From NCBI GenBank assembly GCA_023258935.1, contig JAHFRG010000088.1:1-5804 (forward strand): a stretch of DNA of 5,804 nt. The letters run 5' to 3'. Below are positions 1 through 5,163 of the stretch, in pieces. Each line of letters opens with the position of its first letter. Positions within the stretch are counted from its first letter, which is position 1. This DNA is from Betaproteobacteria bacterium (lineage in GTDB: Bacteria; Pseudomonadota; Gammaproteobacteria; Burkholderiales; JAHFRG01). The position numbers and the translations under genes are program-made. The notes beneath the pieces are model-generated. The model ran no database searches. It was not told where the DNA came from and saw only the letters and a list, made by a program, of their open reading frames with translations.

Positions 1-97
1 CAAGATCTTTTCCTTCAAGCAGGTCAGTCCAGTAACGGTCGCGGGATGTGCCGGGGAGGCGGAAAGAGAACCCGACAATTGCAATTTTTTTCTTCAT
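1..97 (-). CDS. Polyketide synthase / beta-ketoacyl synthase, N-terminal fragment (cut by window edge)
   Basis: Only the first 32 codons are inside the window; the gene continues past position 1. After MKKK the protein reads IAIVGFSFRLPG, then YWTDLLEGKD. This is the opening of a modular ketosynthase domain, usually IAIVGxSCRFPG followed about ten residues later by YWxLLxxGxD. Ketosynthase domains perform decarboxylative Claisen condensation in polyketide or polyunsaturated fatty acid synthases. The active-site Cys and His residues lie outside the window, so activity cannot be judged. The ATG at 97 is chosen because GGGAGGA at 115-109 lies 11 nt upstream. An in-frame ATG at 136 would add 13 residues but has no clear ribosome site. 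The ketosynthase call is firm for the fold; the type of synthase is not known. Confidence 0.8.
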   Translation of the reverse strand, partial: MKKKIAIVGFSFRLPGTSRDRYWTDLLEGKDL

Positions 98-108
98 GAA
101 ATTACAAA

Positions 109-115
109 TCCTCCC
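109..115 (-). promoter_or_regulatory. Ribosome binding site of the ketosynthase gene
   Basis: The minus strand reads GGGAGGA, an excellent match to the anti-Shine-Dalgarno sequence, 11 nt before the ATG at 97. The spacing is slightly long. It favours the start at 97 over the in-frame ATG at 136. Confidence 0.6.
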
Positions 116-426
116 GAGCTGACATGACCGACTCATTTTGTATCAGGCTGTAATTTCAACCTGAGTGACAGGCCCCGGAATTCGGTACAGCTAGTTCTGT
201 GAATCTGCGGCTTTTGTGGTCCTCATTTTTCTATTGAAACCGCGGGGTCATTCCTTCGAGAGATCGGTGAGCAGAATGCTCATTGTAATCCCAACTTTGC
301 GACAATGGAGATATGAATAGCTGCGTTTTATTGCGTTTTGCTGCGCCCTCGTCTAGAATTATGTTCTTGAAAATATTGACTTTAGCAACCCGGGGGCAAG
401 GGGCTAAAGGAGCTTACTAAAAGACA
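116..426. other. Gene-free stretch upstream of the ketosynthase gene
   Basis: No reading frame on either strand has both a credible start and recognisable content; the frames I followed are about 11 codons long. It probably holds the promoter and leader of the ketosynthase gene, but I could not pick a convincing -35/-10 pair. The only structure I see is a small perfect hairpin at 268-282 (TGAGCA, loop GAA, TGCTCA) without a T-run. The stretch ends at the first tRNA 3' half. Confidence 0.5.
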
Positions 427-471
427 TTCGGTACGCGGGAGTCGCTGGTTCGAATCCAGTCACCCCGACCA
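427..471 (+). pseudogene. tRNA-Pro(CGG)-like 3' half, probable attachment-site scar
   Basis: These 45 nt fit tRNA positions 32-76. They comprise an anticodon loop TTCGGTA with anticodon CGG, a 3' anticodon-stem strand CGCGG, and variable loop GAGTC. Then come a T-arm (GCTGG, loop TTCGAAT, CCAGT, all five pairs possible with one G-U), acceptor strand CACCCCG, discriminator A and encoded CCA. An acceptor starting with C and ending G-A-CCA is typical of proline tRNAs, and proline CGG loops normally read TTCGGGA. The 5' half is absent: bases 422-426 (AGACA) do not pair with CGCGG, and nothing upstream looks like a D-arm or CGGGGTG. It cannot be a working tRNA. Integrative elements that use tRNA anticodon loops leave such copies at their far end, so it is read as an att relic or site. 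Confidence 0.75.
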
Positions 472-493
472 AACACCCTTTGTCTTGTGCAAT

Positions 494-1558
494 TCAGTTG
501 AATAGTCTCAGATCAACCGGCGTGTCGGGCTTCACTCTTCCAGCGGGGCGCCAGGGATTTTTCGTGAGGCCAAACCGCTCTCCAAGGTCCATCGCCGACC
601 AATACAACGGCACGGCACGACCTTTCACGAAAGGCATGGCGAGCGGATCGAACCCCGTCCAGAGGAGGAAAGGGTTCCGACGGCCATAGGCCCAGATCTC
701 AATTCGAACCGACGGATACGCGCTTGCGCCGCGTGCGTGAAAACCCACCGTATCGGCAACCACGAGTGTATTTGCAGGCACCGCGAAAAATTTGGGTTTT
801 GGAAGCCCGAGTCCGGCGAGTTCGCTTTCATGGATTCGGAATGATCCTCTTTGCGTATATCGATCCGGAGATTGACTCGCGCCAATGCTCATGCGCTTTT
901 CCCATTCAAGGCGTGGAGCTGAAAGGCGATGGGAGCCGGGGACATAGGTAAACGGGCCGTCATCCTCCCCCACATCGGTGAGAAAGTACCAAGCTTTCAC
1001 AGTGGGATGAAACGTGTCCGAATGAAGGCGGGTCTGAGGATCCGCCGCGGTCTCGCGGACATGCGAAAAGATGGTCTGGATATAGTTGAGCGGCGCAAGC
1101 TTTGATGATCCCACGTAACACACCAATCCCAGCCATTCCCGACTTTCGAGCAAGGCGCGCACCGCCGGTAGGCGTGCGAGAGTGTGCGCATCAAGCGCAA
1201 TCCGGCGGGTAACCGTGTTACCCTGAATCATGTCGCGTGCCGGGGCGGCAGCCGAGAGCACCTCGGTTTTCAGCGCCTCGAAGACCGGCGCGGGCAAGAA
1301 ATTCCGCTTGAGAATGAAACCGTCGCAGTGAAAATCCGCCGCGTCCTCTTTGCTTACCAAGTGCGCAAGTCGCCGCCGCCGCCAACCGGCCATGGCATGG
1401 GCCAAACGCATCCGCGCGACATGGAGGCCCGCCTGATTGAGGGCGGGGCTGCCAATGATCGGATTGTTGCCGAACGACTTTGACGTCGTTGCAATCGCTG
1501 CAGCATAGAACGGTGCGAGTAGCCAGGATGGCCGGTGAATGTTCATCGTGATCGCCAT
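494..1558 (-). CDS. Phytanoyl-CoA dioxygenase (PhyH) family Fe(II)/2-oxoglutarate oxygenase
   Basis: The 354-residue product carries the iron facial triad of the PhyH family. There is an HSD motif (His179, Asp181) in LHSDTFHPT, the family's VPGSHR segment at 206-211, and the distal His274 in GFHARGAS. Arg285 in VRIEIW follows, where the 2-oxoglutarate-binding Arg is expected. Such enzymes hydroxylate or halogenate small molecules or carrier-bound substrates with O2 and 2-oxoglutarate; the substrate here is unknown. The first 65 or so residues lie outside the catalytic barrel and include a basic run GWRRRRLAH. The frame extends back to a TTG at 1681, but ATG 1558 is preferred because an extended -10 promoter lies at 1577-1585; ATG 1546 is also possible. 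No signal peptide is evident. It stands alone between tRNA halves, its stop 22 nt from the CCA of the first. An ancillary link to the nearby polyketide gene is possible but unproven. Confidence 0.85.
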   Translation of the reverse strand: MAITMNIHRPSWLLAPFYAAAIATTSKSFGNNPIIGSPALNQAGLHVARMRLAHAMAGWRRRRLAHLVSKEDAADFHCDGFILKRNFLPAPVFEALKTEVLSAAAPARDMIQGNTVTRRIALDAHTLARLPAVRALLESREWLGLVCYVGSSKLAPLNYIQTIFSHVRETAADPQTRLHSDTFHPTVKAWYFLTDVGEDDGPFTYVPGSHRLSAPRLEWEKRMSIGASQSPDRYTQRGSFRIHESELAGLGLPKPKFFAVPANTLVVADTVGFHARGASAYPSVRIEIWAYGRRNPFLLWTGFDPLAMPFVKGRAVPLYWSAMDLGERFGLTKNPWRPAGRVKPDTPVDLRLFN

Positions 1559-1576
1559 AAAGCCTAAACAGAGACT

Positions 1577-1585
1577 ACTATAGCA
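1577..1585 (-). promoter_or_regulatory. Candidate extended -10 promoter of the dioxygenase gene
   Basis: The minus strand reads TGCTATAGT, a TGn-extended -10 with five of six bases of TATAAT. The predicted transcript start near 1570 is only about 12 nt before the ATG at 1558. No good -35 is visible, which extended -10 promoters can tolerate. A small inverted repeat CCCAA-N-TTGGG at 1588-1598 sits just upstream and could be an operator; this is weak. Confidence 0.4.
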
Positions 1586-1681
1586 TGCCCAATTTGGGAA
1601 CCGCCGTGCGGGCGACACCAGCAACCGCGCAAACTTAATTTCCTGGAGCCGAAAGGCGACGACAGCCAATCTTAATTGCAA

Positions 1682-1809
1682 TCAAATGCACAGCAGTCCG
1701 CCACAAGCCACATGGAATCAGGGATGATCCTGCATTAAAATGCTACTATCAACCTGGTACAAAAAATCAAGCAGGTCAAAGAATCGGGAGCAGATCTTAC
1801 CTCGTGTGA
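1682..1809. other. Short non-coding gap between the dioxygenase gene and the second tRNA half
   Basis: Together with 1559-1681 this makes a gene-free gap of about 250 bases. Apart from the candidate dioxygenase promoter and the tRNA half that bounds it on the right, I see no gene, repeat or terminator here. A 5' half for the tRNA half at 1810 was looked for and not found. Confidence 0.4.
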
Positions 1810-1854
1810 TTCGTAACCAGAAGGTCAGTCGTTCGAGTCCACTCAACAGCACCA
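1810..1854 (+). pseudogene. tRNA-Thr(CGT)-like 3' half, probable attachment-site scar
   Basis: These 45 nt align to tRNA positions 32-76. They comprise anticodon loop TTCGTAA (anticodon CGT), CCAGA, variable loop AGGTC and a T-arm AGTCG / TTCGAGT / CCACT. The acceptor strand CAACAGC, discriminator A and CCA follow. The T-stem has one C-C mismatch, so it is decaying. The ATTCGTAA...AAGGTC...GTTCGA pattern resembles E. coli tRNA-Thr(CGT) (thrW), a well-known integration site. Bases 1805-1809 (TGTGA) do not pair with CCAGA, and no GCTGTTG or D-arm lies upstream, so the 5' half is missing. It starts at the same point of the anticodon loop as the copies at 427 and 2484. Assignment to threonine rests on the loop and acceptor only. 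Confidence 0.7.
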
Positions 1855-1869
1855 CAAGCTAATTACTTG

Positions 1870-2295
1870 CTATTTGACAAGGACGACAGGCACGGCCGCC
1901 AGATGGACTACCTTGGTGGCTGTGGAGCCGAGGAGCATGCCACCCAAACTGCCCATGCCTCGCGTGCCCATATATATTAAACCGCAATGCTGGGCCCGAC
2001 ATTGCCTGATGATGGTCTGGGAGATCGGCCCCGCGAGCACTTTGGCCTGATACCGAATCCCGGCCTTATCCAGCAGACGCTTGCTCTCAGCAAGTGCGCG
2101 CTCCCCTTGTTCCTGGTAGTAACTTATAACCATGTTGCGGCTTACGAGTGGGCCGAAATTTACCTTTGGAACGGGATAATAAACATTGAGTAAAAATACC
2201 TCGGGTGAGCGCTTGTACGACGTAGTGTTCTTGATAAGCGCAGTCGTAGCTTTTCGGGAGTGCACTGAGCCATCCACCGCTAGGAGAATTTTCAT
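1870..2295 (-). CDS. UspA-family universal stress protein, ATP-binding type
   Basis: The product is a single Usp domain of 141 residues, the normal length. It opens with MKILLAVDGS, where Asp8 is the conserved nucleotide-contacting residue. It carries the complete ATP-binding pattern G-2x-G-9x-G-S: Gly110, Gly113, Gly123 and Ser124 in GTRGMGSLGGMLLGS. It ends in the usual VPVVLVK strand. This groups it with MJ0577-like ATP-binding members rather than the non-binding UspA type. These are cytoplasmic dimers used in survival under starvation, oxidative or low-oxygen stress. The start ATG at 2295 has AGAGGA seven nt upstream. Its likely promoter carries a perfect FNR/Anr box (2400-2413), suggesting induction when oxygen is low. 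The gene stands alone, flanked by two tRNA-Thr-like halves; its stop is 15 nt from the CCA of the left one. Confidence 0.93.
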   Translation of the reverse strand: MKILLAVDGSVHSRKATTALIKNTTSYKRSPEVFLLNVYYPVPKVNFGPLVSRNMVISYYQEQGERALAESKRLLDKAGIRYQAKVLAGPISQTIIRQCRAQHCGLIYMGTRGMGSLGGMLLGSTATKVVHLAAVPVVLVK

Positions 2296-2302
2296 AGGTT
2301 GT

Positions 2303-2308
2303 TCCTCT
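2303..2308 (-). promoter_or_regulatory. Ribosome binding site of the stress-protein gene
   Basis: The minus strand reads AGAGGA, seven nt before the ATG at 2295, which fixes this start. Confidence 0.65.
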
Positions 2309-2372
2309 GCGTACTAATCAGAAAGCATACCCCAAATAACGCTTATGCAGCGCCAACACTACAATTAAGCGA

Positions 2373-2378
2373 AGTCTA
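2373..2378 (-). promoter_or_regulatory. Candidate -10 element of an FNR-dependent promoter for the stress-protein gene
   Basis: The minus strand reads TAGACT, four of six bases of TATAAT. It starts 21 nt after the end of the FNR box. In class II FNR promoters the box is centred near -41.5, leaving about 22 nt to the -10, so the geometry fits within one base. Transcription would start near 2365-2366 with a leader of about 70 nt. The weak -10 and absence of a separate -35 agree with activator dependence. Confidence 0.45.
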
Positions 2379-2399
2379 GCGCGAATACATAACAATTAA

Positions 2400-2413
2400 T
2401 TGATCAGGATCAA
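2400..2413. promoter_or_regulatory. Perfect FNR/Anr/CRP-FNR-family operator
   Basis: The sequence is TTGATCAGGATCAA, an exact match to the known FNR/Anr consensus TTGAT-N4-ATCAA, and symmetrical in its half sites. Its centre at 2406.5 is about -40.5 relative to the predicted start of the stress-protein transcript. It is about -72.5 relative to the rightward promoter at 2464-2472. FNR, Anr and Dnr proteins cannot be told apart by this site. Universal stress genes are known targets of such regulators in proteobacteria. Confidence 0.7.
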
Positions 2414-2463
2414 GTCCCGTGTGGGAAACACAGCTGGCCAGAAAAGTGTTTGATTTAAGGCGA

Positions 2464-2472
2464 TGCTATAAT
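2464..2472 (+). promoter_or_regulatory. Extended -10 promoter facing the third tRNA half and the CoA-transferase gene
   Basis: The plus strand reads TGCTATAAT, a perfect -10 hexamer with the TGn extension. No -35 stands at 17 nt; the TTGATT at 2450 is too close (11 nt). The predicted start near 2479 lies five nt before the tRNA half at 2484-2528, so that half would form the first part of an 80-nt leader before the CoA-transferase ATG at 2559. The FNR box lies near the -71.5 position used by class I activation. Confidence 0.5.
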
Positions 2473-2483
2473 CTTTATCATAA

Positions 2484-2528
2484 TTCATGATCAATAGATT
2501 GGTGGTTCGAACCTACTCAACAGCACCA
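2484..2528 (+). pseudogene. Decayed tRNA-Thr-like 3' half, probable attachment-site scar
   Basis: These 45 nt align without gaps to the half at 1810-1854. They share the last 14 bases exactly (ACTCAACAGCACCA) and the TTCGA of the T-loop. The layout is loop TTCATGA, TCAAT, variable loop AGATT, T-arm GGTGG / TTCGAAC / CTACT (five pairs with two G-U), acceptor CAACAGC, A, CCA. The anticodon position now reads CAT instead of CGT. Bases upstream (2479-2483) do not complete an anticodon stem with TCAAT and there is no D-arm. The acceptor and T-arm survive better than the anticodon region. It forms the right-hand member of a direct repeat around the stress-protein module. Confidence 0.6.
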
Positions 2529-2558
2529 TTCTGATAAGTCGTTACCCTGAGCCATCAC

Positions 2559-3758
2559 ATGCAAAAAAGCGTACCACCTCTCAAAGGCCTGAAAGTCATC
2601 GAATTGGGCACGCTGATTGCCGGGCCGTTTTGCGCAAGGATTCTCGCGGAATTCGGTGCTGAGGTAATCAAAATCGAATCACCCGATGGCGGCGATCCGC
2701 TGCGGCAATGGCGCAAGCTCTATAAAGGTACTTCGCTCTGGTGGTTTGTTCAGGCGCGCAACAAGAAGTCAGTGACGGTGAACCTGAAATCGCCACAAGG
2801 ACAGGAAATTGTGCGCAAGCTGGTGAAGGATGTGGACATCGTGGTGGAAAATTTCCGCCCCGGCACTTTGGAAAAATGGGGTTTGGGCTGGGATAGGCTC
2901 TCCGCAATCAATCCCGGTTTGGTAATGGTGAGATTGTCGGGTTATGGGCAAACCGGGCCTTATCGGGACCAGACCGGATTTGGTGCAATCGGCGAATCCA
3001 TGGGAGGAATTCGTTTTTTGACCGGCTATCCCGATCGGCCGCCGGTGCGAGTCGGAATAAGTTTGGGCGATTCACTCGCGGCGATGTATGGCGTGATAGG
3101 CGCGCTGATGGCGATTTATCACCGCCGAACCAATCACGGACGGGGACAAGTGGTGGATGTGGCGCTGTATGAATCCGTGTTCAGTCTGATGGAAAGCCTG
3201 CTGCCGGAATACGATATGCTGGGCTTCGTGCGCGAGAGAAGCGGCGCATCGCTTCCCGGCATCGTTCCTTCCAATACCTATTCATGCCGCGACGGCAAAT
3301 ACGTGGTGATCGGTGCCAATTCGGACGGTATTTTCAAACGCATGATGCTCGCCATTGGCAGGGAGGATCTGGCCAACGACCCGGCACTCGCGAGCAATAC
3401 GGGACGGGTTGCGCGCACCGAGGAACTGGATCAGGCGATCAGCGAATGGACCATGCGGCATGACATGGAAGAAGTGCTGGCGGTGCTCAATGCGGCGGAA
3501 GTGCCGGCAAGCAAAATTTACAGCATCGCCGACATCGTCAACGACGTGCATTATCAGGCGCGCCAGATGATAGAGCAATTTAAGCTCAAGGACGGTCAAA
3601 AACTCAAGCTCCCGGGTATCGTGCCGAAACTGAGTGAAACGCCGGGGGGGACAGAATGGCTGGGACCGGAATTGGGTGAGCATACCGCTGAGATACTTTA
3701 TACGCTGGGCATAGATGCGGAACAGCAAAAAGTTTTAAAGCAGCAAGGCATCATTTGA
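2559..3758 (+). CDS. Family III CoA-transferase (CaiB/BaiF family)
   Basis: The 399-residue protein is full length for class III CoA-transferases, cytoplasmic interlocked-ring dimers that move CoA between carboxylic acids. Conserved parts in order are LKVIELGTLIAGPFCARILAEFGAEVIKIE (9-40), ARNKKSVTVNLKSPQG (66-81), VENFRPGTLEKWGLG (96-110), and LSGYGQTGPY (126-135). ISLGDSLAAMYG follows (167-178), in which Asp171 matches the catalytic Asp that forms acyl-glutamyl-type anhydride intermediates in this family (Asp169 in formyl-CoA transferase). GRGQVVDVALYESVF is at 194-208. The SLGDSLA context resembles dicarboxylate-type members such as SUGCT, but the substrate cannot be assigned. An in-frame TAA at 2535 precedes the ATG at 2559, and the ribosome site is poor. 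An MFS transporter follows 49 nt later on the same strand, hinting at uptake or export of a related organic acid. Confidence 0.93.
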   Translation: MQKSVPPLKGLKVIELGTLIAGPFCARILAEFGAEVIKIESPDGGDPLRQWRKLYKGTSLWWFVQARNKKSVTVNLKSPQGQEIVRKLVKDVDIVVENFRPGTLEKWGLGWDRLSAINPGLVMVRLSGYGQTGPYRDQTGFGAIGESMGGIRFLTGYPDRPPVRVGISLGDSLAAMYGVIGALMAIYHRRTNHGRGQVVDVALYESVFSLMESLLPEYDMLGFVRERSGASLPGIVPSNTYSCRDGKYVVIGANSDGIFKRMMLAIGREDLANDPALASNTGRVARTEELDQAISEWTMRHDMEEVLAVLNAAEVPASKIYSIADIVNDVHYQARQMIEQFKLKDGQKLKLPGIVPKLSETPGGTEWLGPELGEHTAEILYTLGIDAEQQKVLKQQGII

Positions 3759-3765
3759 AGCATCG

Positions 3766-3798
3766 ACGGCTTTCATAGCCGTGAAACATCGGCTATGA
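3766..3798 (+). promoter_or_regulatory. Two overlapping, mutually exclusive hairpins between CoA-transferase and transporter
   Basis: Hairpin A is ACGGCT / TTCAT / AGCCGT (3766-3782), six pairs with a five-base loop. Hairpin B is TCATAGCCG / TGAAACAT / CGGCTATGA (3773-3798), nine perfect pairs with an eight-base loop. Both use AGCCG at 3777-3781, so only one can form at a time. Neither is followed by a T-run, so a simple terminator is unlikely; translation control or mRNA stability is more plausible. Hairpin B ends 17 nt before the ATG at 3815. Confidence 0.5.
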
Positions 3799-3807
3799 TC
3801 CGGGCAG

Positions 3808-5157
3808 GTGAATAATGCAAGAAACCCGTCGCCCTTTCCTCACAAAATATTCCGCCGGAACTTGACTAATCGTTCTTATCCCAGCCTGGCGAAAGACGTC
3901 GCATTGCGCGAAGTCTGGGCTTGGGCAATGTACGATTTCGCCAATTCAGGCTATACCACGGTAGTAATTACTGCCATATTCAACGCGTATTTCGTCGCAG
4001 TGGTGGCGCAAAATCAGCCATGGGCGACTTTGGCCTGGAGCGCTGCGCTGGCAATTTCGTACGCGGCAATAATGTTCACCGCGCCGCTCATAGGTGCTAT
4101 TGCCGATGCGTATGCCGCGAAAAAAAAGCTGCTGCTTCTCACCACCATCGGCTGTGTGCTGTTTACCGCGGGTTTGGGGTTGATCGGCCCGGGCGAATTA
4201 TGGATTGCAATATTTTTCGTGGTGTTGTCCAACTTCTTTTTCGGCAGTGGGGAAAATCTGATAGCCGCTTTTCTTCCCGAACTCGCGAGCAGTGAGGCGA
4301 TGGGCAAAGTATCCGGCTGGGGCTGGAGCCTGGGTTATCTCGGCGGTCTGTTAAGCCTCGGCCTGTCGCTTATCTACATCAATTACGCGCAGCGGCATGG
4401 CGCAAAAGCGCAGGACTTTGTGCCGGTTTGCATGCTGATTACCGCGGGATTGTTTGCGCTCTCCAGCATTCCCACTTTTGCCATTCTGCGCGAGCGCGCC
4501 AAACCTCAGCCGCACGCCGCCGGTGTGGTACGCACGGCCTTTGCACGGCTGCTGCAAACATTGAAACACGCACAGCGCTACCGTGACTTGTGGCGCTTTC
4601 TGTTGTGCATTGTGTTTTACCAGGCAGGCATTCAGGCGGTCATTGCGCTTGCGGCCATCTACGCCGAACAGGCGATGCATTTCGAAACCCAACAAACCAT
4701 AGTCATGATTTTCGCAGTCAACATCACTGCTGCGCTCGGCGCCTTTATTTTCGGAAACGTGCAGGACCGCATCGGCCATGTGCAGGCGATTTCCGTCACG
4801 CTGGTCGGATGGATCATCATGATTCTGCTCGCCTGGGCGGCGCGGGGGCCGGCAATGTTCTGGGTTGCCGCAAATCTCGCTGGAATCTGCCTCGGCGCCA
4901 GCCAATCTGCGGCGCGAGCTTTGGTCGGATCTTTGAGCCCTGAGACACGTCATGCAGAATTTTTTGGCCTGTGGGGGCTGGCGGTGAAATTATCCTCGAT
5001 ACTCGGGCCGATTACTTACGGCCTCGTGACCTGGCTCTCGGATGGCGATCATCGTCTGGCGATGCTGATTACCGGAATCTATTTTGTGGCGGGTTTGATC
5101 ATTCTCTCCGGGGTAAATGTCGAGCGCGGCAGACGCGCAGCGCTAACGCAACATTGA
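3808..5157 (+). CDS. MFS transporter, UMF1 / Atg22-like family
   Basis: The frame gives 449 residues from GTG 3808, near the usual size of this 12-helix inner-membrane family. Signatures seen are REVWAWAMYDFANSGYTTVV at 34-53 (N-terminal family mark), GAIADAYAAKKK at 96-107 (loop 2-3 motif), and FLPELAS at 155-161. Next come SGWGWSLGYLGGLL at 169-182, GNVQDRIGH at 316-324 (second-half loop motif) and GASQSAARALVGSLSPETRHAEFFGLWG at 363-390. A charged loop around 226-258 separates the halves. Substrates of bacterial UMF1 proteins are mostly unknown. The start is doubtful. GTG 3808 has no ribosome site; an in-frame TTG at 3862 would leave a 13-residue lead before the family motif, as is typical. 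It overlaps the stop of a short frame with a good ribosome site (3815-3865). The gene probably shares a transcript with the CoA-transferase gene, and converges with the esterase gene 6 bp away. Confidence 0.9.
   Translation: MNNARNPSPFPHKIFRRNLTNRSYPSLAKDVALREVWAWAMYDFANSGYTTVVITAIFNAYFVAVVAQNQPWATLAWSAALAISYAAIMFTAPLIGAIADAYAAKKKLLLLTTIGCVLFTAGLGLIGPGELWIAIFFVVLSNFFFGSGENLIAAFLPELASSEAMGKVSGWGWSLGYLGGLLSLGLSLIYINYAQRHGAKAQDFVPVCMLITAGLFALSSIPTFAILRERAKPQPHAAGVVRTAFARLLQTLKHAQRYRDLWRFLLCIVFYQAGIQAVIALAAIYAEQAMHFETQQTIVMIFAVNITAALGAFIFGNVQDRIGHVQAISVTLVGWIIMILLAWAARGPAMFWVAANLAGICLGASQSAARALVGSLSPETRHAEFFGLWGLAVKLSSILGPITYGLVTWLSDGDHRLAMLITGIYFVAGLIILSGVNVERGRRAALTQH
3815..3865 (+). CDS. Possible 16-codon leader peptide before the transporter
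   Basis: ATG 3815 opens MQETRRPFLTKYSAGT and stops at TGA 3863-3865. The bases AGGTGA at 3806-3811 place it at near-ideal distance from the anti-Shine-Dalgarno sequence, better than for the GTG at 3808. Its TGA overlaps an in-frame TTG of the transporter (TTGA), a usual geometry for translational coupling. Alternatively this ATG is the true transporter start and a one-base indel between 3815 and 3865 broke the frame. The sequence alone does not decide. Confidence 0.35.
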   Translation: MQETRRPFLTKYSAGT

Positions 5158-5163
5158 CATGCT

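Noticed and set aside
268..282. Hairpin TGAGCA-GAA-TGCTCA as terminator or operator
   Set aside because: Six pairs with a three-base loop and no T-run or adjacent promoter; could be chance, so noted only in the gap entry.
376..381. TTGACT as a -35 of a promoter driving the first tRNA half
   Set aside because: The hexamer is good but no -10 lies 16-18 nt downstream, where the sequence is G-rich.
395..471. A complete tRNA-Pro gene
   Set aside because: No acceptor 5' strand (CGGGGTG), D-arm or 5' anticodon strand precedes the loop; the 76-nt fold is impossible. The same test fails for the halves at 1810 and 2484.
480..689. Small plus-strand frames over the dioxygenase gene (480-689, 724-951, 1184-1483)
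   Set aside because: All are antisense to a well-supported enzyme, lack ribosome sites and show no recognisable domain.
1559..1681. Longer dioxygenase starting at TTG 1681
   Set aside because: TTG start without ribosome site, an added N-terminus of no recognisable type, and it would lie upstream of the candidate promoter at 1577-1585.
4351..4953. 200-residue open frame on the minus strand
   Set aside because: It lies fully inside the transporter gene, which has clear family motifs; its own translation resembles no family and is rich in Arg, Gln and His as antisense shadows often are. The minus-strand frame at 3282-3728 is rejected for the same reason.
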